Notes: generated by a model not told the origin, from the sequence alone. Counted from the stretch's first letter, positions 36,003 to 46,123 are shown. The stretch is DNA of 64,000 nucleotides from Flavobacterium channae (GCF_021172165.1 NZ_CP089096.1:2728001-2792000); one strand, 5' to 3'. Numbers and translations: made by a program.

Positions 36003-36656
36003 ATGCACATTCATTATATCTCCGAACAAAACAGTATTCTTAATCATTTTTTAGCTCAAATTCGTGATGTGAACATCCAAAAAGACAGCATGCGTTTTCG
36101 AAAAAATATTGAACGTATTGGAGAAATAATGGCATATGAATTAAGCAAAACACTTGATTATAAAAACATCGATGTGCAAACGCCTCTTGGCATCAAACAC
36201 ACAACAACTATTGCAGAACCTGTCGTTTTATGTTCGATTTTACGTGCTGGTTTGGCCTTGCATCAAGGTTTTATGAGCTTTTTTGACAACGCAGAAAACG
36301 GATTTGTTTCTGCTTACCGTCATCATTACAACAACGATGATAAGTTTGAAATTTTAGTAGAATATCAAGCAGCGCCATCATTCGAAGAAAAAAATTTAAT
36401 TTTAATTGACCCGATGTTAGCCACTGGACAATCATTAGTTGCAGTTTTACACAAATTACATTTGGAACAAAAACCTAAAGAGATTCATATTGCTGTTGTT
36501 ATTGCAACTCCAGAAGGAATTGAATATTTAGAGAAAAACGTTCCTTCAACTTGTCACTTATGGGTAGCGGCTTTGGATGAAAAACTAAACGAACACAACT
36601 ACATTGTTCCGGGTTTAGGCTATGCTGGAGATTTAGCTTACGGAATCAAATTATAA
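36003..36656 (+). CDS. upp: Uracil phosphoribosyltransferase
   Basis: Pyrimidine-salvage enzyme making UMP from uracil and PRPP, 217 residues from the ATG at 36003 (MHIHYISEQ). The PRPP loop is LIDPMLATGQSLVA and the uracil-binding end is YIVPGLGYAGDLAYG. The 12 extra codons of the longest frame fall in the promoter. Its end overlaps the end of the convergent DUF6427 gene by six bases. Confidence 0.94.
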   Translation: MHIHYISEQNSILNHFLAQIRDVNIQKDSMRFRKNIERIGEIMAYELSKTLDYKNIDVQTPLGIKHTTTIAEPVVLCSILRAGLALHQGFMSFFDNAENGFVSAYRHHYNNDDKFEILVEYQAAPSFEEKNLILIDPMLATGQSLVAVLHKLHLEQKPKEIHIAVVIATPEGIEYLEKNVPSTCHLWVAALDEKLNEHNYIVPGLGYAGDLAYGIKL

Positions 36657-37580
36657 TTGCATCACAAAGAAGAAAATTCCCAAACCTAATAACGCATAAA
36701 CTACAATTTCTTTCACCCAATTGTTTTCGATTTTCTCTATAAAATTGGCTCCAATTATAGCTAAAGGTCCGAAACAGAACGCTAAACATCCGTTGTTTTT
36801 ATTGGCAGAAAGTAAATAAATTCCAACTCCAAGAATAAATGAAAACAAAATGGTTTTGTGAGACGATTGCATGTTCAGAGCTTTATTTGGTATATCAAAA
36901 ACATGCGTTACAAAGAAAAACAAACTTATTGAGGTAAATAAGGCCAAAGCAATTCGTTGGTAAACATTTTCGAAATAATAAAAATCAAAACTGATATACG
37001 TTTTATCTAACAGTGTACTCAATAGTGTATTGTCTAAAATACTATTCGCTAGAAAGAACAAAATGGTTACGGCAAACAAAGCGATGAAAGGAATAATCCA
37101 ATTTCGGTAATCTTTTGAAACGTGAAGGATAATAGCTATGAACACCAAAACAATGTAAAAAATACTCCAAAAGTGAAATAAAGCCGCTAGGAAAATCCAA
37201 AACGAAGCATCAAAAATTTTCTCTTTTGTTTGCAATAAAGATTTCAAGGAAATTAATCTTCTTAATGCTAAAAGCAATAAAAAGTTAGAAATAATGATGT
37301 TTTTATTCTGGAAAATAGAGGAAAAGAACAAAAGAAAAACAAAGAATAAAAATAACGCATAATTGTTTCCTTTGGTTAATCCGTTCTTAAGGGTAATGAA
37401 ATTTAAAATGAATAATGACCCAAAAAGTAATAGATACAAACCAAATTCTTCAGCATAATAAATCCAATTAGCATTAGGTTGTGCTAACGCAATTATCTTC
37501 ACAGAAAAGAAAAAAAGCGATAGAATACCTACTACTAAATAATTAAATGGTCTTGTTTTACTAAAAATGCTTGCTAACAT
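36651..37580 (-). CDS. DUF6427 family polytopic membrane protein
   Basis: A 309-residue protein with about nine or ten hydrophobic helices and short loops (for example FNYLVVGILSLFFFSVKII, FLLFFSSIFQNKNIIISNF). I recognise the order upp / this protein / small DUF6341 protein / purD as one conserved in flavobacteria, which is why I name it DUF6427. Function unknown; the conserved SLKSLLQTKEKIFDASFW loop is the most family-like part. It resembles polymerase-like or acyltransferase-like membrane proteins only in topology. Its ATG lies 46 bases from the divergent DUF6341 gene. Confidence 0.78.
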   Translation of the reverse strand: MLASIFSKTRPFNYLVVGILSLFFFSVKIIALAQPNANWIYYAEEFGLYLLLFGSLFILNFITLKNGLTKGNNYALFLFFVFLLFFSSIFQNKNIIISNFLLLLALRRLISLKSLLQTKEKIFDASFWIFLAALFHFWSIFYIVLVFIAIILHVSKDYRNWIIPFIALFAVTILFFLANSILDNTLLSTLLDKTYISFDFYYFENVYQRIALALFTSISLFFFVTHVFDIPNKALNMQSSHKTILFSFILGVGIYLLSANKNNGCLAFCFGPLAIIGANFIEKIENNWVKEIVVYALLGLGIFFFVMQL

Positions 37581-37600
37581 CCGAATATTTTATATTTTTG
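37571..37600 (+). promoter_or_regulatory. Promoter for the DUF6341 gene
   Basis: TTG at 37571-37573, 19-base spacer, TATTTTTG at 37593-37600: both elements ideal. The TTG lies inside the first codons of the divergent DUF6427 gene. Confidence 0.65.
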
Positions 37601-37626
37601 TGGTGTAAATATAATACTTTATCAAA

Positions 37627-37857
37627 ATGAAATCATTTTTTGAAGGAATACAATCACTTTTCGTAGATTTTTTATTCTTACCAATGGATTGGTTAAGAGA
37701 ACTAGAATTAACTAATTGGTGGACTGCAAATATCTTAAACTGGATTTTTATTATTATTTGTTGTGGTGCAATGACATATTGGATTAAGCAATTAAACATC
37801 TTCAAAGCAAACAATGAAGATGAACAAGATACTACTGCACACTCATTTTTAAAATAA
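37627..37857 (+). CDS. Small DUF6341 family membrane protein
   Basis: A 76-residue protein with one clear membrane helix (about 37-54, NILNWIFIIICCGAMTYWI) after an aromatic N-terminal helix (FFEGIQSLFVDFLFLPMDWL), and an acidic C-terminal tail. Well conserved in flavobacteria in this position as far as I recall, with no known function. It has the clearest promoter in the region. Confidence 0.78.
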   Translation: MKSFFEGIQSLFVDFLFLPMDWLRELELTNWWTANILNWIFIIICCGAMTYWIKQLNIFKANNEDEQDTTAHSFLK

Positions 37858-37862
37858 TCTTA

Positions 37863-37899
37863 AGATATTAGCAAGGATTATAAATCCTTACCAATATCT
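37863..37899. repeat. Long hairpin at the purD / DUF6341 junction
   Basis: AGATATT-AGC-AAGGATT, loop ATA, AATCCTT-ACC-AATATCT: two perfect 7-bp blocks with a symmetric three-base bulge. It spans the purD stop codon (37878). No T run follows, so it may stabilise 3' ends of the two convergent mRNAs instead of terminating alone. Confidence 0.6.
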
Positions 37900-39149
37900 C
37901 TTCTAAAATACATCTTATCAAATTGTAGTTTTGCTATACTTTGATAAGATTTTTTTATGGCTTCTTGAAAGTCATTTCCATACGAAGTTACCGCAATTAC
38001 ACGACCTCCGTTAGTTACCACTTTTCCGTTTTCTAATTTTGTTCCGGCATGAAATGGAATAGACTCGGTCATATTTTCTAAACCGAAAATTTCTTTTCCT
38101 TTTTCGTAATCTTCTGGATAACCTCCTGAAACAACCATAATCGTTGTAGCTGCTCTTTCATCGATTTCCAAAGTAATTTTATCTAATTCTTGATTTCCGA
38201 TGGCTTCAAAAATTTCAACTAAATCACTTTTTAATCTTGGCATCACCACTTCTGTTTCTGGATCGCCCATACGAACATTGTATTCGATAACCATTGGTTC
38301 GCCTTTCACGTTGATTAATCCAATGAAAACAAATCCTTTGTATTCAATTCCGTCTTTTTGTAAACCTGCGATGGTTGGTTTTACAATTCGAGTTTCGATT
38401 TTTTCTAATAAAACCGCATCGGCAAATGGAACTGGAGAAACCGCACCCATACCGCCAGTATTTAATCCTGTATCGCCTTCTCCGATTCTCTTGTAATCTT
38501 TTGCTGTTGGTAATACTTTATATGATTTTCCGTCGGTTAAAACGAAGCAGCTTAATTCGATTCCGTCTAAAAATTCTTCGATAACTACTTTTGAACTTGC
38601 TTGTCCAAATTTAGCTCCAACTAACATATTTCGTAATTCGGTTTTCGCTTCTTCTAAATCCGATAAGATTAAAACGCCTTTTCCAGCAGCTAATCCATCT
38701 GCTTTTAAAACGTATGGCGCTTCTAAAGTTTCTAAAAATTTACAACCTTGCTCTACGGTTTCTTTAGTGAAACTTTCGTAACGAGCGGTTGGAATGTTGT
38801 GTTTTACTAAAAACTCTTTAGCAAATTCTTTACTACCTTCTAATTGTGCACCAACTTTTGATGGTCCAATTACAGGAATATGGTTAAGTGCAGCATCATT
38901 TTTGAAGAAATCGTAAATTCCTAACACCAATGGATCTTCTGGTCCAACTACTACCATTGCTACTTTTTCTTGTAGAACAAAAGCTTTAACAGCATCAAAA
39001 TTATTTGGGTTTAAATCCACATTTTTTGCGATGGATGCTGTTCCTGCATTTCCAGGAGCAACAAAAAGAGACGTACATTTTGAAGATTGAAGCATTTTCC
39101 AAGCTAGTGCGTGTTCGCGACCGCCAGAACCAAGAAGTAAAATAGTCAT
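37878..39149 (-). CDS. purD: Phosphoribosylamine-glycine ligase
   Basis: Purine-synthesis ATP-grasp enzyme (GAR synthetase), 423 residues from the ATG at 39149 ([17 protein letters not shown]). Further marks are [41 protein letters not shown] and [18 protein letters not shown] in pieces. The longest frame adds MPNNITTHK, but its first codon lies close to a TACTTTTG promoter element, and the family starts at [10 protein letters not shown]; the shorter start is chosen. Confidence 0.95.
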   Translation of the reverse strand: MTILLLGSGGREHALAWKMLQSSKCTSLFVAPGNAGTASIAKNVDLNPNNFDAVKAFVLQEKVAMVVVGPEDPLVLGIYDFFKNDAALNHIPVIGPSKVGAQLEGSKEFAKEFLVKHNIPTARYESFTKETVEQGCKFLETLEAPYVLKADGLAAGKGVLILSDLEEAKTELRNMLVGAKFGQASSKVVIEEFLDGIELSCFVLTDGKSYKVLPTAKDYKRIGEGDTGLNTGGMGAVSPVPFADAVLLEKIETRIVKPTIAGLQKDGIEYKGFVFIGLINVKGEPMVIEYNVRMGDPETEVVMPRLKSDLVEIFEAIGNQELDKITLEIDERAATTIMVVSGGYPEDYEKGKEIFGLENMTESIPFHAGTKLENGKVVTNGGRVIAVTSYGNDFQEAIKKSYQSIAKLQFDKMYFRRDIGKDL

Positions 39150-39173
39150 TTTGTGTGTTGTTATGTTGTTTGG

Positions 39174-39181
39174 CAAAAGTA
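39174..39181 (-). promoter_or_regulatory. Probable -7 element for purD
   Basis: TACTTTTG on the minus strand, 25 bases upstream of the chosen start; no TTG partner in the purine-rich stretch beyond it. Confidence 0.45.
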
Positions 39182-39238
39182 CTATTTCTTAAGAAGAAAG
39201 AAAAAAGAAAAAAGAAGAAAGATTATTTTCAGATTTAT

Positions 39239-39246
39239 TACTTTTG
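39239..39246 (+). promoter_or_regulatory. Probable -7 element for the CapK-like gene
   Basis: TACTTTTG, full match. It contains the TTG (39244) that opens the longest frame of the next gene, which argues against that start. Confidence 0.5.
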
Positions 39247-39261
39247 GATAAATTCCAACAA

Positions 39262-40572
39262 ATGTTCAACTTGTTTCATCTTTCTTTAAAATTAAGCGGT
39301 TTTCCGATTGTGAAAGCTCAGGCTGATTTTGAGAAAATTCTACAAATTTCAGAGGCAGATTATCCCAATTATCTCGAAACTAAAAAGCGAGAAATTGTAG
39401 AATTTCATTTGAAAAACAATGCTTTTTATCAAAATTTAGTTGGGAAAAATTCATTTAAGAATTGGGATGATTTACCCGTTTTGAGCAAAAAAGATTTACA
39501 AAAACCTTTAAAAGATAGACTTTCCAAATGTTATTCTGAGAAAACTGTTTTCGTAAATAAAACTTCGGGTTCGAGTGGTGATCCGTTTGTTTTTGCTAAG
39601 GATAAAGAAGCGCATGCTATTACTTGGGCTTCGATTATTCATCGTTTTGGTTGGTATGGTGTTGATTTTAATTCGTCGTATCAAGCGCGTTTTTATGGAA
39701 TTCCGTTGGATTTTATTGGGTACAGAAAAGAACGTTTGAAAGACTTTTTAAGCAAAAGATATCGCTTTCCAATTTTTGATTTGTCGGATACTATTTTAGA
39801 TGATATTTTGGAACATTTCAAAACCAAAAAGTTTGATTACATCAATGGTTATACGAGTTCAATTGTGCTTTTTGGCAAATATTTACAAGCACGAAATATC
39901 ATTTTAACTGATGTTTGTCCAACATTGAAAGTTTGCATGGTGACATCGGAAATGTTGTTTGAAGAAGATAAAATCTTGCTTGAAAAACACTTAGGAATTC
40001 CAGTTGTGAATGAATATGGTGCTTCGGAATTAGACTTGATTGCTTTTCAAAATCCAAATGACGAATGGCAAGTAAATTCAGAAACCTTATTTGTGGAAAT
40101 TTTAGATGAAAACAACCAACCTGTTCCGTATGGAAAAGAAGGAAAAGTGGTGATTACTTCCTTGTACAACAAAGCACATCCTTTTATTCGTTATGAAATT
40201 GGCGATGCTGGGATTTTGGATGAAAAAAGCACATTGAAAAAACCCATTCTGAAAAAATTAATTGGAAGAACCAGCGATGTGGCGCTTTTACCAAGTGGAA
40301 AAAAATCACCAGGATTAACCTTTTACTACGTAACCAAAAGCATTATCGAAGACGATGGAAACGTAAAAGAATTCATTGTGCGTCAAACGAAATTAGATAG
40401 TTTTGAGATTGATTATGTGAGTTCGGTGGAATTGACTTCAGAACAAATTCAAGAAATTGAAAAAGCAATTGCAAAATATTTAGAGCCAGGATTACATTTT
40501 ACTTACAACCGAAAAGAAGTTTTGAAACGCACAAAAAGAGGAAAATTGAAGCAATTTCAATCACTACTTTAA
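39262..40572 (+). CDS. CapK/PaaK-like adenylate-forming enzyme of polysaccharide locus
   Basis: A 436-residue member of the phenylacetate-CoA ligase-like family often found in capsule loci (CapK). The ATP loop is NKTSGSSGDPFVFAKD; the family motif VNEYGASELDLIAFQ binds the substrate end; ITSLYNKAHPFIRYEIGDAG and KLIGRTSDVALLPSGK mark the C-terminal lid. I use the ATG at 39262 because the TTG at 39244 lies in a -7 box. It is the only plus-strand gene of the locus, and its stop overlaps by four bases the stop of the convergent GT2 gene. Probable role: activating an acyl or amino acid for attachment to the glycan. Confidence 0.82.
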   Translation: MFNLFHLSLKLSGFPIVKAQADFEKILQISEADYPNYLETKKREIVEFHLKNNAFYQNLVGKNSFKNWDDLPVLSKKDLQKPLKDRLSKCYSEKTVFVNKTSGSSGDPFVFAKDKEAHAITWASIIHRFGWYGVDFNSSYQARFYGIPLDFIGYRKERLKDFLSKRYRFPIFDLSDTILDDILEHFKTKKFDYINGYTSSIVLFGKYLQARNIILTDVCPTLKVCMVTSEMLFEEDKILLEKHLGIPVVNEYGASELDLIAFQNPNDEWQVNSETLFVEILDENNQPVPYGKEGKVVITSLYNKAHPFIRYEIGDAGILDEKSTLKKPILKKLIGRTSDVALLPSGKKSPGLTFYYVTKSIIEDDGNVKEFIVRQTKLDSFEIDYVSSVELTSEQIQEIEKAIAKYLEPGLHFTYNRKEVLKRTKRGKLKQFQSLL

Positions 40573-41324
40573 TTTCTATACTTCATAAAACCGCGATACA
40601 TCCAATGTAACATATAGTAAGCCGATTGAAAAACATTCAATTTTTCAACTTCTCTATAAAATTGCCATTGGTATTTTATTAAATCAGTTTTTTTTCTGGA
40701 AAGTGAATTTTCTCTAATTCTGTAAATCGCTTGTGTTTCTTGAATTCCGTAAGCAAATGGAATTACTTTTAAATAATTCAACCACAATCCCATATCTTGA
40801 CGTTTTCGAATTAATGGCATGTATTTCTTTCCTAGTTTTTTTATATCTACAAAAGCAGTTAAGCAACTAATAGAATTAGATTTTAAAATATCGGTATAGG
40901 AAACCTTATGAGGTACTATAAAATCAGAATACACAAATTCTAATTTTTCATTGGCTCTTTTGTAAGATGAAAACACAAAAGGAATTCCAGTTTCTTGAAT
41001 GGTTTTGATATTGTTTTCGATGAAGGTTGGGAACCAAATATCATCGGCATCAATAAACGTCATATAATCTCCAGAGGCTTTTTCAATTCCTGTATTTCGA
41101 GCCACAGCAGCACCAGAATTTTGGCTTAATTTATGAAATTGGATACGGTTGTCGTTTTCGATAATAGATAAAACTACTGTTTCCGTTTCATCAGATGAAC
41201 CATCATCTACAATAATCATTTCCCAGTTTTGATACGTTTGATTTTGTACCGATTGAATGGTTTCAGCAATAAATTTTGCAGAATTGTAGGACGGCGTAAT
41301 TATGGAAACTAAAGCATGATTCAT
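40569..41324 (-). CDS. Glycosyltransferase family 2
   Basis: GT-A glycosyltransferase of 251 residues. VSIITPSYNSAKFIAETIQS and MIIVDDGSSDET bind the nucleotide sugar; TFIDADDIWFPTF is the DXD region. The C-terminal helices (YMLHWMYRGFMKYRN) are typical of capsule transferases that sit on the membrane surface. It overlaps the initiating transferase by one base. Sugar specificity unknown. Confidence 0.9.
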   Translation of the reverse strand: MNHALVSIITPSYNSAKFIAETIQSVQNQTYQNWEMIIVDDGSSDETETVVLSIIENDNRIQFHKLSQNSGAAVARNTGIEKASGDYMTFIDADDIWFPTFIENNIKTIQETGIPFVFSSYKRANEKLEFVYSDFIVPHKVSYTDILKSNSISCLTAFVDIKKLGKKYMPLIRKRQDMGLWLNYLKVIPFAYGIQETQAIYRIRENSLSRKKTDLIKYQWQFYREVEKLNVFQSAYYMLHWMYRGFMKYRN

Positions 41325-42682
41325 CAGTAGGCTTTTTCCTCTCCTTTAAAAATATTAACTACCGTTTGAATAATAATCTTAATGTCCATCAACAAAGACC
41401 AATTTTCTATGTAGTAAACATCGTATTTTATTCGATTTATCATATCATTATCGGTTTCTATCTCACCCCTACATCCTTTTACTTGTGCCAAACCTGTAAT
41501 TCCTGGTTTAACATAATGGCGCACCATATATTTTTTTATTCGATTTCCATAGTTTTTATTCTGAGACCACAAATGAGGTCTTGGCCCTACAACTGACATA
41601 TCGCCTAATAAAACATTAAAAAACTGTGGTAATTCATCGATACTGGTTTTTCTAATAAAACGACCTATACGAGTTACTCTAGGATCATTTCTCGATGCTT
41701 CTTTTTCTGTTGTAACATTAACTTGCATCGATCTAAATTTATAACACAGAAATTCTTGCTCATCTAATCCTGGTCTGCTTTGTTTAAAAAAAACAGGTCC
41801 TCTAGATTCTAATTTTATTAACAAGGCCATTAAAGGCGTTAACCATGATAAAACTAATATAATTACAAATAGAGAAAATATAAAATCAAATCCTCTTTTA
41901 AAGTTTTTTATTAAAGGGTCGTGTAACGCTGTTTTTTGAAGCGATAACACAGGAAAAAGTTCGTAATAATCAATTTTTAAATTTTTGGAAAAAATTGCTT
42001 TAGAATCTGGTATAAACTTCAGTATAATATTATTCTCGTCTCCAAATTCAACTAAACTTTTTAATTTTTCATTTGAAATTTCATTTAAAGAACAATAAAT
42101 TTCATCAATCTTGTTTTCTAAACAATATTGTTTAATTTCATCTGTTTTACCAATGATGTTCTCATTTTCTTTCTTGTCGGAAAAAAAACCTTTGAAACGA
42201 TAACCATAATCAGGTCTTTCTTCAAATATTTTTTTCAAATCTGTTGCTTCGTTTGAATATCCTATAATTATAGCATTTCTAAAATTGTTTCCAGTAACTA
42301 TTCTATATTTTTTTAAATAATAGAAAAACAAACTTTTGATGACAATTATAATAGAAAACAAACTGATTGAATAGAGAGCAATTGCTTTACCACTAAATAT
42401 AAATTCTTTATTAAAAGGAAAATACGCAATTATAAAAAGAACAAAAATGACACTTTGCTTGGTAATCTTACTTAATATTTCAACAGGCGTAGTAAACCTG
42501 TAAACTTCATAAAATTTTGAAAAAAAAGAAATAATAATCCAAACACAAAATAGATATATTGCGAAAAAAATATAATCAATATTTAAACCTTTATAAAAAA
42601 AAGGGATTAATATTAAAATTAATAACAAATCCGTAAATATACTTATAGGTCTAATATATTTGGAATATCGTCCTTTTTGCAT
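41324..42682 (-). CDS. Initiating polyprenyl sugar-phosphate transferase (WcaJ/WbaP type)
   Basis: Starts the lipid-linked repeat unit by moving a sugar-1-phosphate to undecaprenyl phosphate; 452 residues. Four N-terminal membrane helices (about 12-130), a CoA-binding-like segment (about 140-240, AIIIGYSNEATDLKKIF), one more helix, and the catalytic bacterial sugar transferase domain (about 265-452): KRGFDFIFSL, CYKFRSM, RKTSIDELPQFFNVLLGDMS with SVVGPRPHL, and KPGITGLAQV. The presence of this enzyme and a flippase indicates a Wzx/Wzy-type pathway. Confidence 0.93.
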   Translation of the reverse strand: MQKGRYSKYIRPISIFTDLLLILILIPFFYKGLNIDYIFFAIYLFCVWIIISFFSKFYEVYRFTTPVEILSKITKQSVIFVLFIIAYFPFNKEFIFSGKAIALYSISLFSIIIVIKSLFFYYLKKYRIVTGNNFRNAIIIGYSNEATDLKKIFEERPDYGYRFKGFFSDKKENENIIGKTDEIKQYCLENKIDEIYCSLNEISNEKLKSLVEFGDENNIILKFIPDSKAIFSKNLKIDYYELFPVLSLQKTALHDPLIKNFKRGFDFIFSLFVIILVLSWLTPLMALLIKLESRGPVFFKQSRPGLDEQEFLCYKFRSMQVNVTTEKEASRNDPRVTRIGRFIRKTSIDELPQFFNVLLGDMSVVGPRPHLWSQNKNYGNRIKKYMVRHYVKPGITGLAQVKGCRGEIETDNDMINRIKYDVYYIENWSLLMDIKIIIQTVVNIFKGEEKAY

Positions 42683-42685
42683 AAA

Positions 42686-43669
42686 TTAATAGATATATTT
42701 AGAAAAATCTTTATGCTCCTCTTTTAACAACTCTTCTGATGAAAGCGTTTTAAAATATTCGTATGTGATTTTCATTCCTTCAGCTCTTGATACTTTTGCT
42801 TCCCAGCCTAAAATTTCTTTAGCTTTAGTTGTGTCTGGTTGTCTTTGCATAGGATCATTTACTGGTAATGGATGATAAACCACTTTTTGATTAGTCCCTG
42901 TTAATTTAATGATTTCTTCGGCGAACTCTTTAATTGTAATTTCATCAGGATTTCCAATATTAACAGGTAAATGATAATCAGAATGTAACAATCTGAAAAT
43001 TCCTTCTACCTGATCGTCTACATAGCAAAACGAACGTGTTTGACTACCATCACCAAAAATAGTTAAATCTTCACCTCTTAAAGCCTGTCCAATAAATGCC
43101 GGAATAACTCGACCGTCATTTAATCGCATTCGAGGGCCATAAGTATTAAAAATTCTTACGATTCTAGTTTCTACTCCATGAAAAGTATGATACGCCATAG
43201 TAATAGATTCTTGAAAACGTTTTGCCTCATCATAAACACCTCTTGGACCAATAGTATTTACATTTCCGTAATATTCTTCTGTTTGTGGATGAACTAAGGG
43301 ATCACCGTATACTTCAGAAGTAGAAGCAATTAGAATTCTGGCTTTTTTTACTCGAGCTAAACCTAACAAATTATGAGTTCCTAAAGAACCAACCTTTAAA
43401 GTTTGAATTGGAATTTTTAAGTAATCAATGGGACTTGCAGGTGAAGCAAAGTGTAAAATATAATCAAGTTTTCCAGGTACATGAACAAACTTAGTAATAT
43501 CGTGATGATAAAATTCAAAATTTTCATCTTTAAAAAGATGTTCAATATTTTTTAAATCACCTGTAATTAGGTTATCCATTCCAATAACAAAATATCCTTC
43601 TTTAATAAATCTATCGCAAAGGTGTGAACCTAAAAAACCTGCTGCACCTGTTATTAATATTCTTTTCAT
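42686..43669 (-). CDS. uxs: UDP-glucuronate decarboxylase (UDP-xylose synthase), SDR family
   Basis: Extended SDR enzyme of 327 residues that turns UDP-glucuronate into UDP-xylose with [13 protein letters not shown] binds [13 protein letters not shown] holds the YxxxK pair; the stretch [19 protein letters not shown] and the [12 protein letters not shown] motif are characteristic of UXS, less so of dTDP-glucose dehydratase. No UDP-glucose dehydrogenase is in the window. It suggests that xylose or a derivative is in the glycan. Confidence 0.88.
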   Translation of the reverse strand: MKRILITGAAGFLGSHLCDRFIKEGYFVIGMDNLITGDLKNIEHLFKDENFEFYHHDITKFVHVPGKLDYILHFASPASPIDYLKIPIQTLKVGSLGTHNLLGLARVKKARILIASTSEVYGDPLVHPQTEEYYGNVNTIGPRGVYDEAKRFQESITMAYHTFHGVETRIVRIFNTYGPRMRLNDGRVIPAFIGQALRGEDLTIFGDGSQTRSFCYVDDQVEGIFRLLHSDYHLPVNIGNPDEITIKEFAEEIIKLTGTNQKVVYHPLPVNDPMQRQPDTTKAKEILGWEAKVSRAEGMKITYEYFKTLSSEELLKEEHKDFSKYIY

Positions 43670-45016
43670 TTATTTTCTCTCAATTTTAAATTGTGCGGAA
43701 ATGTTAAAAAGGCAATAAAATACCATAAAAAAGATAACACCTCTCTGTCTCCATAAAAAAGATTCTGTCAAAAATAAGCTTATCATTAGAATTGAAAAAG
43801 CAATATGAATAAAATCTTTACTTTTTAATGCGTTTTTTATATTTAAAATAACCATTAATAACAACAAAAAAAATCCTACAACACCTAAATCAACAAAATT
43901 TTGAATGTATTGGTTGTGAAAATTCTTCTTTTGGTAGCCTTCGGTAATTTCATCACCAAGAAAAACATTGTATTTTTTTCCTTTTTCTTCTGTTTTCTTT
44001 AAAGTGGCATTTAATCCAAATCCTTTCCAAAAAATAGGCTCTTCTTGAAGAAGTTCTAAAAATATTCGAGCCTGATATACTCTAAAAGCAGTTCCCGGAA
44101 AAAATGCATTAGGATAAAACTTTTCATTATTCCATGCTTCATAAATACTTATGTTATGAACATTTTGAACGCTCTTTTTTATAACATTATCTGATAAACT
44201 TTTTGCTGTGTTTTGTTGAAATTCAGTAAGAAAACGTTCTTTTATCTTTCCAAAAGAAAAAATCAATCCGATTATGAACACCATAACCATTAAGTTTCTT
44301 AATCGCATTTTATTAGCGATTTTAGAATAAAATAGAAAATACAGAATTATTAGAGCTACTACTACTAAAATTATGTTTTTTGAAGACAATAAAACAATAA
44401 AACCAAACAATAAAAAAGTAATAAACAAATTTATCTTTGTTTTTACTTCATGTGTTAAAAAATAAAAAAATGCAATGGAAACAAATACTGAAAAATGGAT
44501 AGCATTTAACATTTTAGGAACTAATCCAAAGTCATCTTCATATTCGCCGTGATAGAAAAAAACATTACTATCTTGGGTAATTATATATCTTACAACAGCT
44601 CTTAGTAAATAATAAACAACATAAAGAACCATAGTGTAACTATAAACACTTATGGCTTTATCTTTTTGTTGATTAGAATAAGGAATCCATAAAAAAACAA
44701 CAGGTAATAAAAGAAGTCCTATTTCTTTGGGTATTGCATTTAAAGTTCTTGCTGTATCAATAGACCAAAAATAAGACAAGCCCATCCATACAAAGAGTAC
44801 AATAGGCAAAATATACAACCATGAAAAAGATAAATTTCTTTTATTCTTGTTTAAAATAGCAGTTAAAACAAATAGTACTAAAAAGATATTATTTATCCCT
44901 AATGGTAATGGAATTGTTACCATTAATAAAATTAAAGGTAAAAAAGAAATGTTCGTTTTACTTTCGTTTAGAAGATTGTTCCATACATTTTTCAAAAAGT
45001 TGTAAATAATCGCCAT
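43670..45016 (-). CDS. O-antigen polymerase/ligase-like membrane protein 1
   Basis: A 448-residue protein with about eleven membrane helices and one large extracytoplasmic loop (about 270-370), the layout of Wzy polymerases and WaaL ligases. The loop has FWKGFGLNATLKKTEEKGKK and NFHNQYIQNFVDLGVVGFF; the HNQY with preceding GFG is typical of the Wzy_C/O-antigen ligase family. The chosen start overlaps the end of the upstream GT4 gene by 59 bases; no nearer Met precedes the first helix. Polymerase or ligase cannot be told apart by sequence. Confidence 0.82.
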   Translation of the reverse strand: MAIIYNFLKNVWNNLLNESKTNISFLPLILLMVTIPLPLGINNIFLVLFVLTAILNKNKRNLSFSWLYILPIVLFVWMGLSYFWSIDTARTLNAIPKEIGLLLLPVVFLWIPYSNQQKDKAISVYSYTMVLYVVYYLLRAVVRYIITQDSNVFFYHGEYEDDFGLVPKMLNAIHFSVFVSIAFFYFLTHEVKTKINLFITFLLFGFIVLLSSKNIILVVVALIILYFLFYSKIANKMRLRNLMVMVFIIGLIFSFGKIKERFLTEFQQNTAKSLSDNVIKKSVQNVHNISIYEAWNNEKFYPNAFFPGTAFRVYQARIFLELLQEEPIFWKGFGLNATLKKTEEKGKKYNVFLGDEITEGYQKKNFHNQYIQNFVDLGVVGFFLLLLMVILNIKNALKSKDFIHIAFSILMISLFLTESFLWRQRGVIFFMVFYCLFNISAQFKIERK

Positions 45017-46067
45017 TTATTTTTTCCCAATTAAAATCGTTTGCTATTGCCTGATAATTGTTTTTTATAAAGTGCAAGTTATCACTTTTTTTAATAATAT
45101 TTAAGATTTTTTTAACCTCTGTTGGGTTTGAAAAATAATATGCGTTTTCCTTGAGTACCCCTTTATTAAAATCGTTGTTATGAGCAATTACCAATGCTTG
45201 AGACGCCATTGCCTCTAAAAGTGATGGGTTAGTTCCGCCAACACTATGTCCGTGAAAATACAGATTACTATAATATCTTAAATTATTTAAATGCTCTAAA
45301 TTGTAAACACCACCGATAAATCGAATATTTGAATAATTTTTATATTTATCTTTTAGATAAGCACCATATTTTGTTTCGTGTTTTCCAATAACTAAAATTG
45401 GAGTTTGGTCCTCATTGTTTAACGCTACCCCTTCTAACACCATATCTAAGTTGTTTTCGGGTTCAAATCGCGCCATAATCATGTTATAGTTACCTGATTC
45501 GACTTGGTATTGCTTTAAAATTTCTTCGTTTGGTGAATCAAATAAATGTGCACCATAAGCTATATAAGTAGACTCTTTTTTATATTTTTTCTTTAAAAAT
45601 GATTGAATTCCTAATGAATCTGCCACCAGATAATCCCCCGATTTTGCTGCTAACCATTCTGCAACTTTCAAAAACTGTTGCACAGGCCAAGAATATTTAG
45701 AACGTTTCCACTCTAAGCCGTCCATATTAATAATGTTTATGGTTTTCTTTGGCATTAAAAAGAACCAAATAGAATTACTAGTGTACCCCAATTGTAAGAT
45801 GATATCAAAATTACGTTTACGCGCATCAATTATACAATTATAATCATAAATGAATTGCCCAAAAGTACCATACTTGTATTCAGGATCATGTTGATGTATT
45901 ATATGAACACCATTAAAGATTTTTTCTTGAAATGGGTGATTATGTGAATTATAACAATAAACTTCGTGACCTTTATTTGCTAAATACACAGAAAAAAATT
46001 CTGCAAATTGTTCAAATCCTCCGTAATAATTGGGAACGCCACGCGTTCCTAAAATAGCAATTTTCAT
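44958..46067 (-). CDS. Glycosyltransferase family 4 with DUF1972 N-terminus
   Basis: GT-B retaining transferase of 369 residues. The N-terminal half KIAILGTRGVPNYYGGFEQF is the DUF1972 signature found in rhamnosyl- and similar transferases, and the C-terminal half has YNMIMARFEPENNLD and HGHSVGGTNPSLLEAMASQ with the E-x7-E-type region. Likely adds one sugar of the repeat unit on the cytoplasmic face. The end overlaps the next gene in the transcript. Confidence 0.9.
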   Translation of the reverse strand: MKIAILGTRGVPNYYGGFEQFAEFFSVYLANKGHEVYCYNSHNHPFQEKIFNGVHIIHQHDPEYKYGTFGQFIYDYNCIIDARKRNFDIILQLGYTSNSIWFFLMPKKTINIINMDGLEWKRSKYSWPVQQFLKVAEWLAAKSGDYLVADSLGIQSFLKKKYKKESTYIAYGAHLFDSPNEEILKQYQVESGNYNMIMARFEPENNLDMVLEGVALNNEDQTPILVIGKHETKYGAYLKDKYKNYSNIRFIGGVYNLEHLNNLRYYSNLYFHGHSVGGTNPSLLEAMASQALVIAHNNDFNKGVLKENAYYFSNPTEVKKILNIIKKSDNLHFIKNNYQAIANDFNWEKINGDYLQLFEKCMEQSSKRK

Positions 46068-46123
46068 TAAAAAAATAATATTTTTTCAAATGTAACTATT
46101 TTAGAATTATTATTAAAAGAAAG

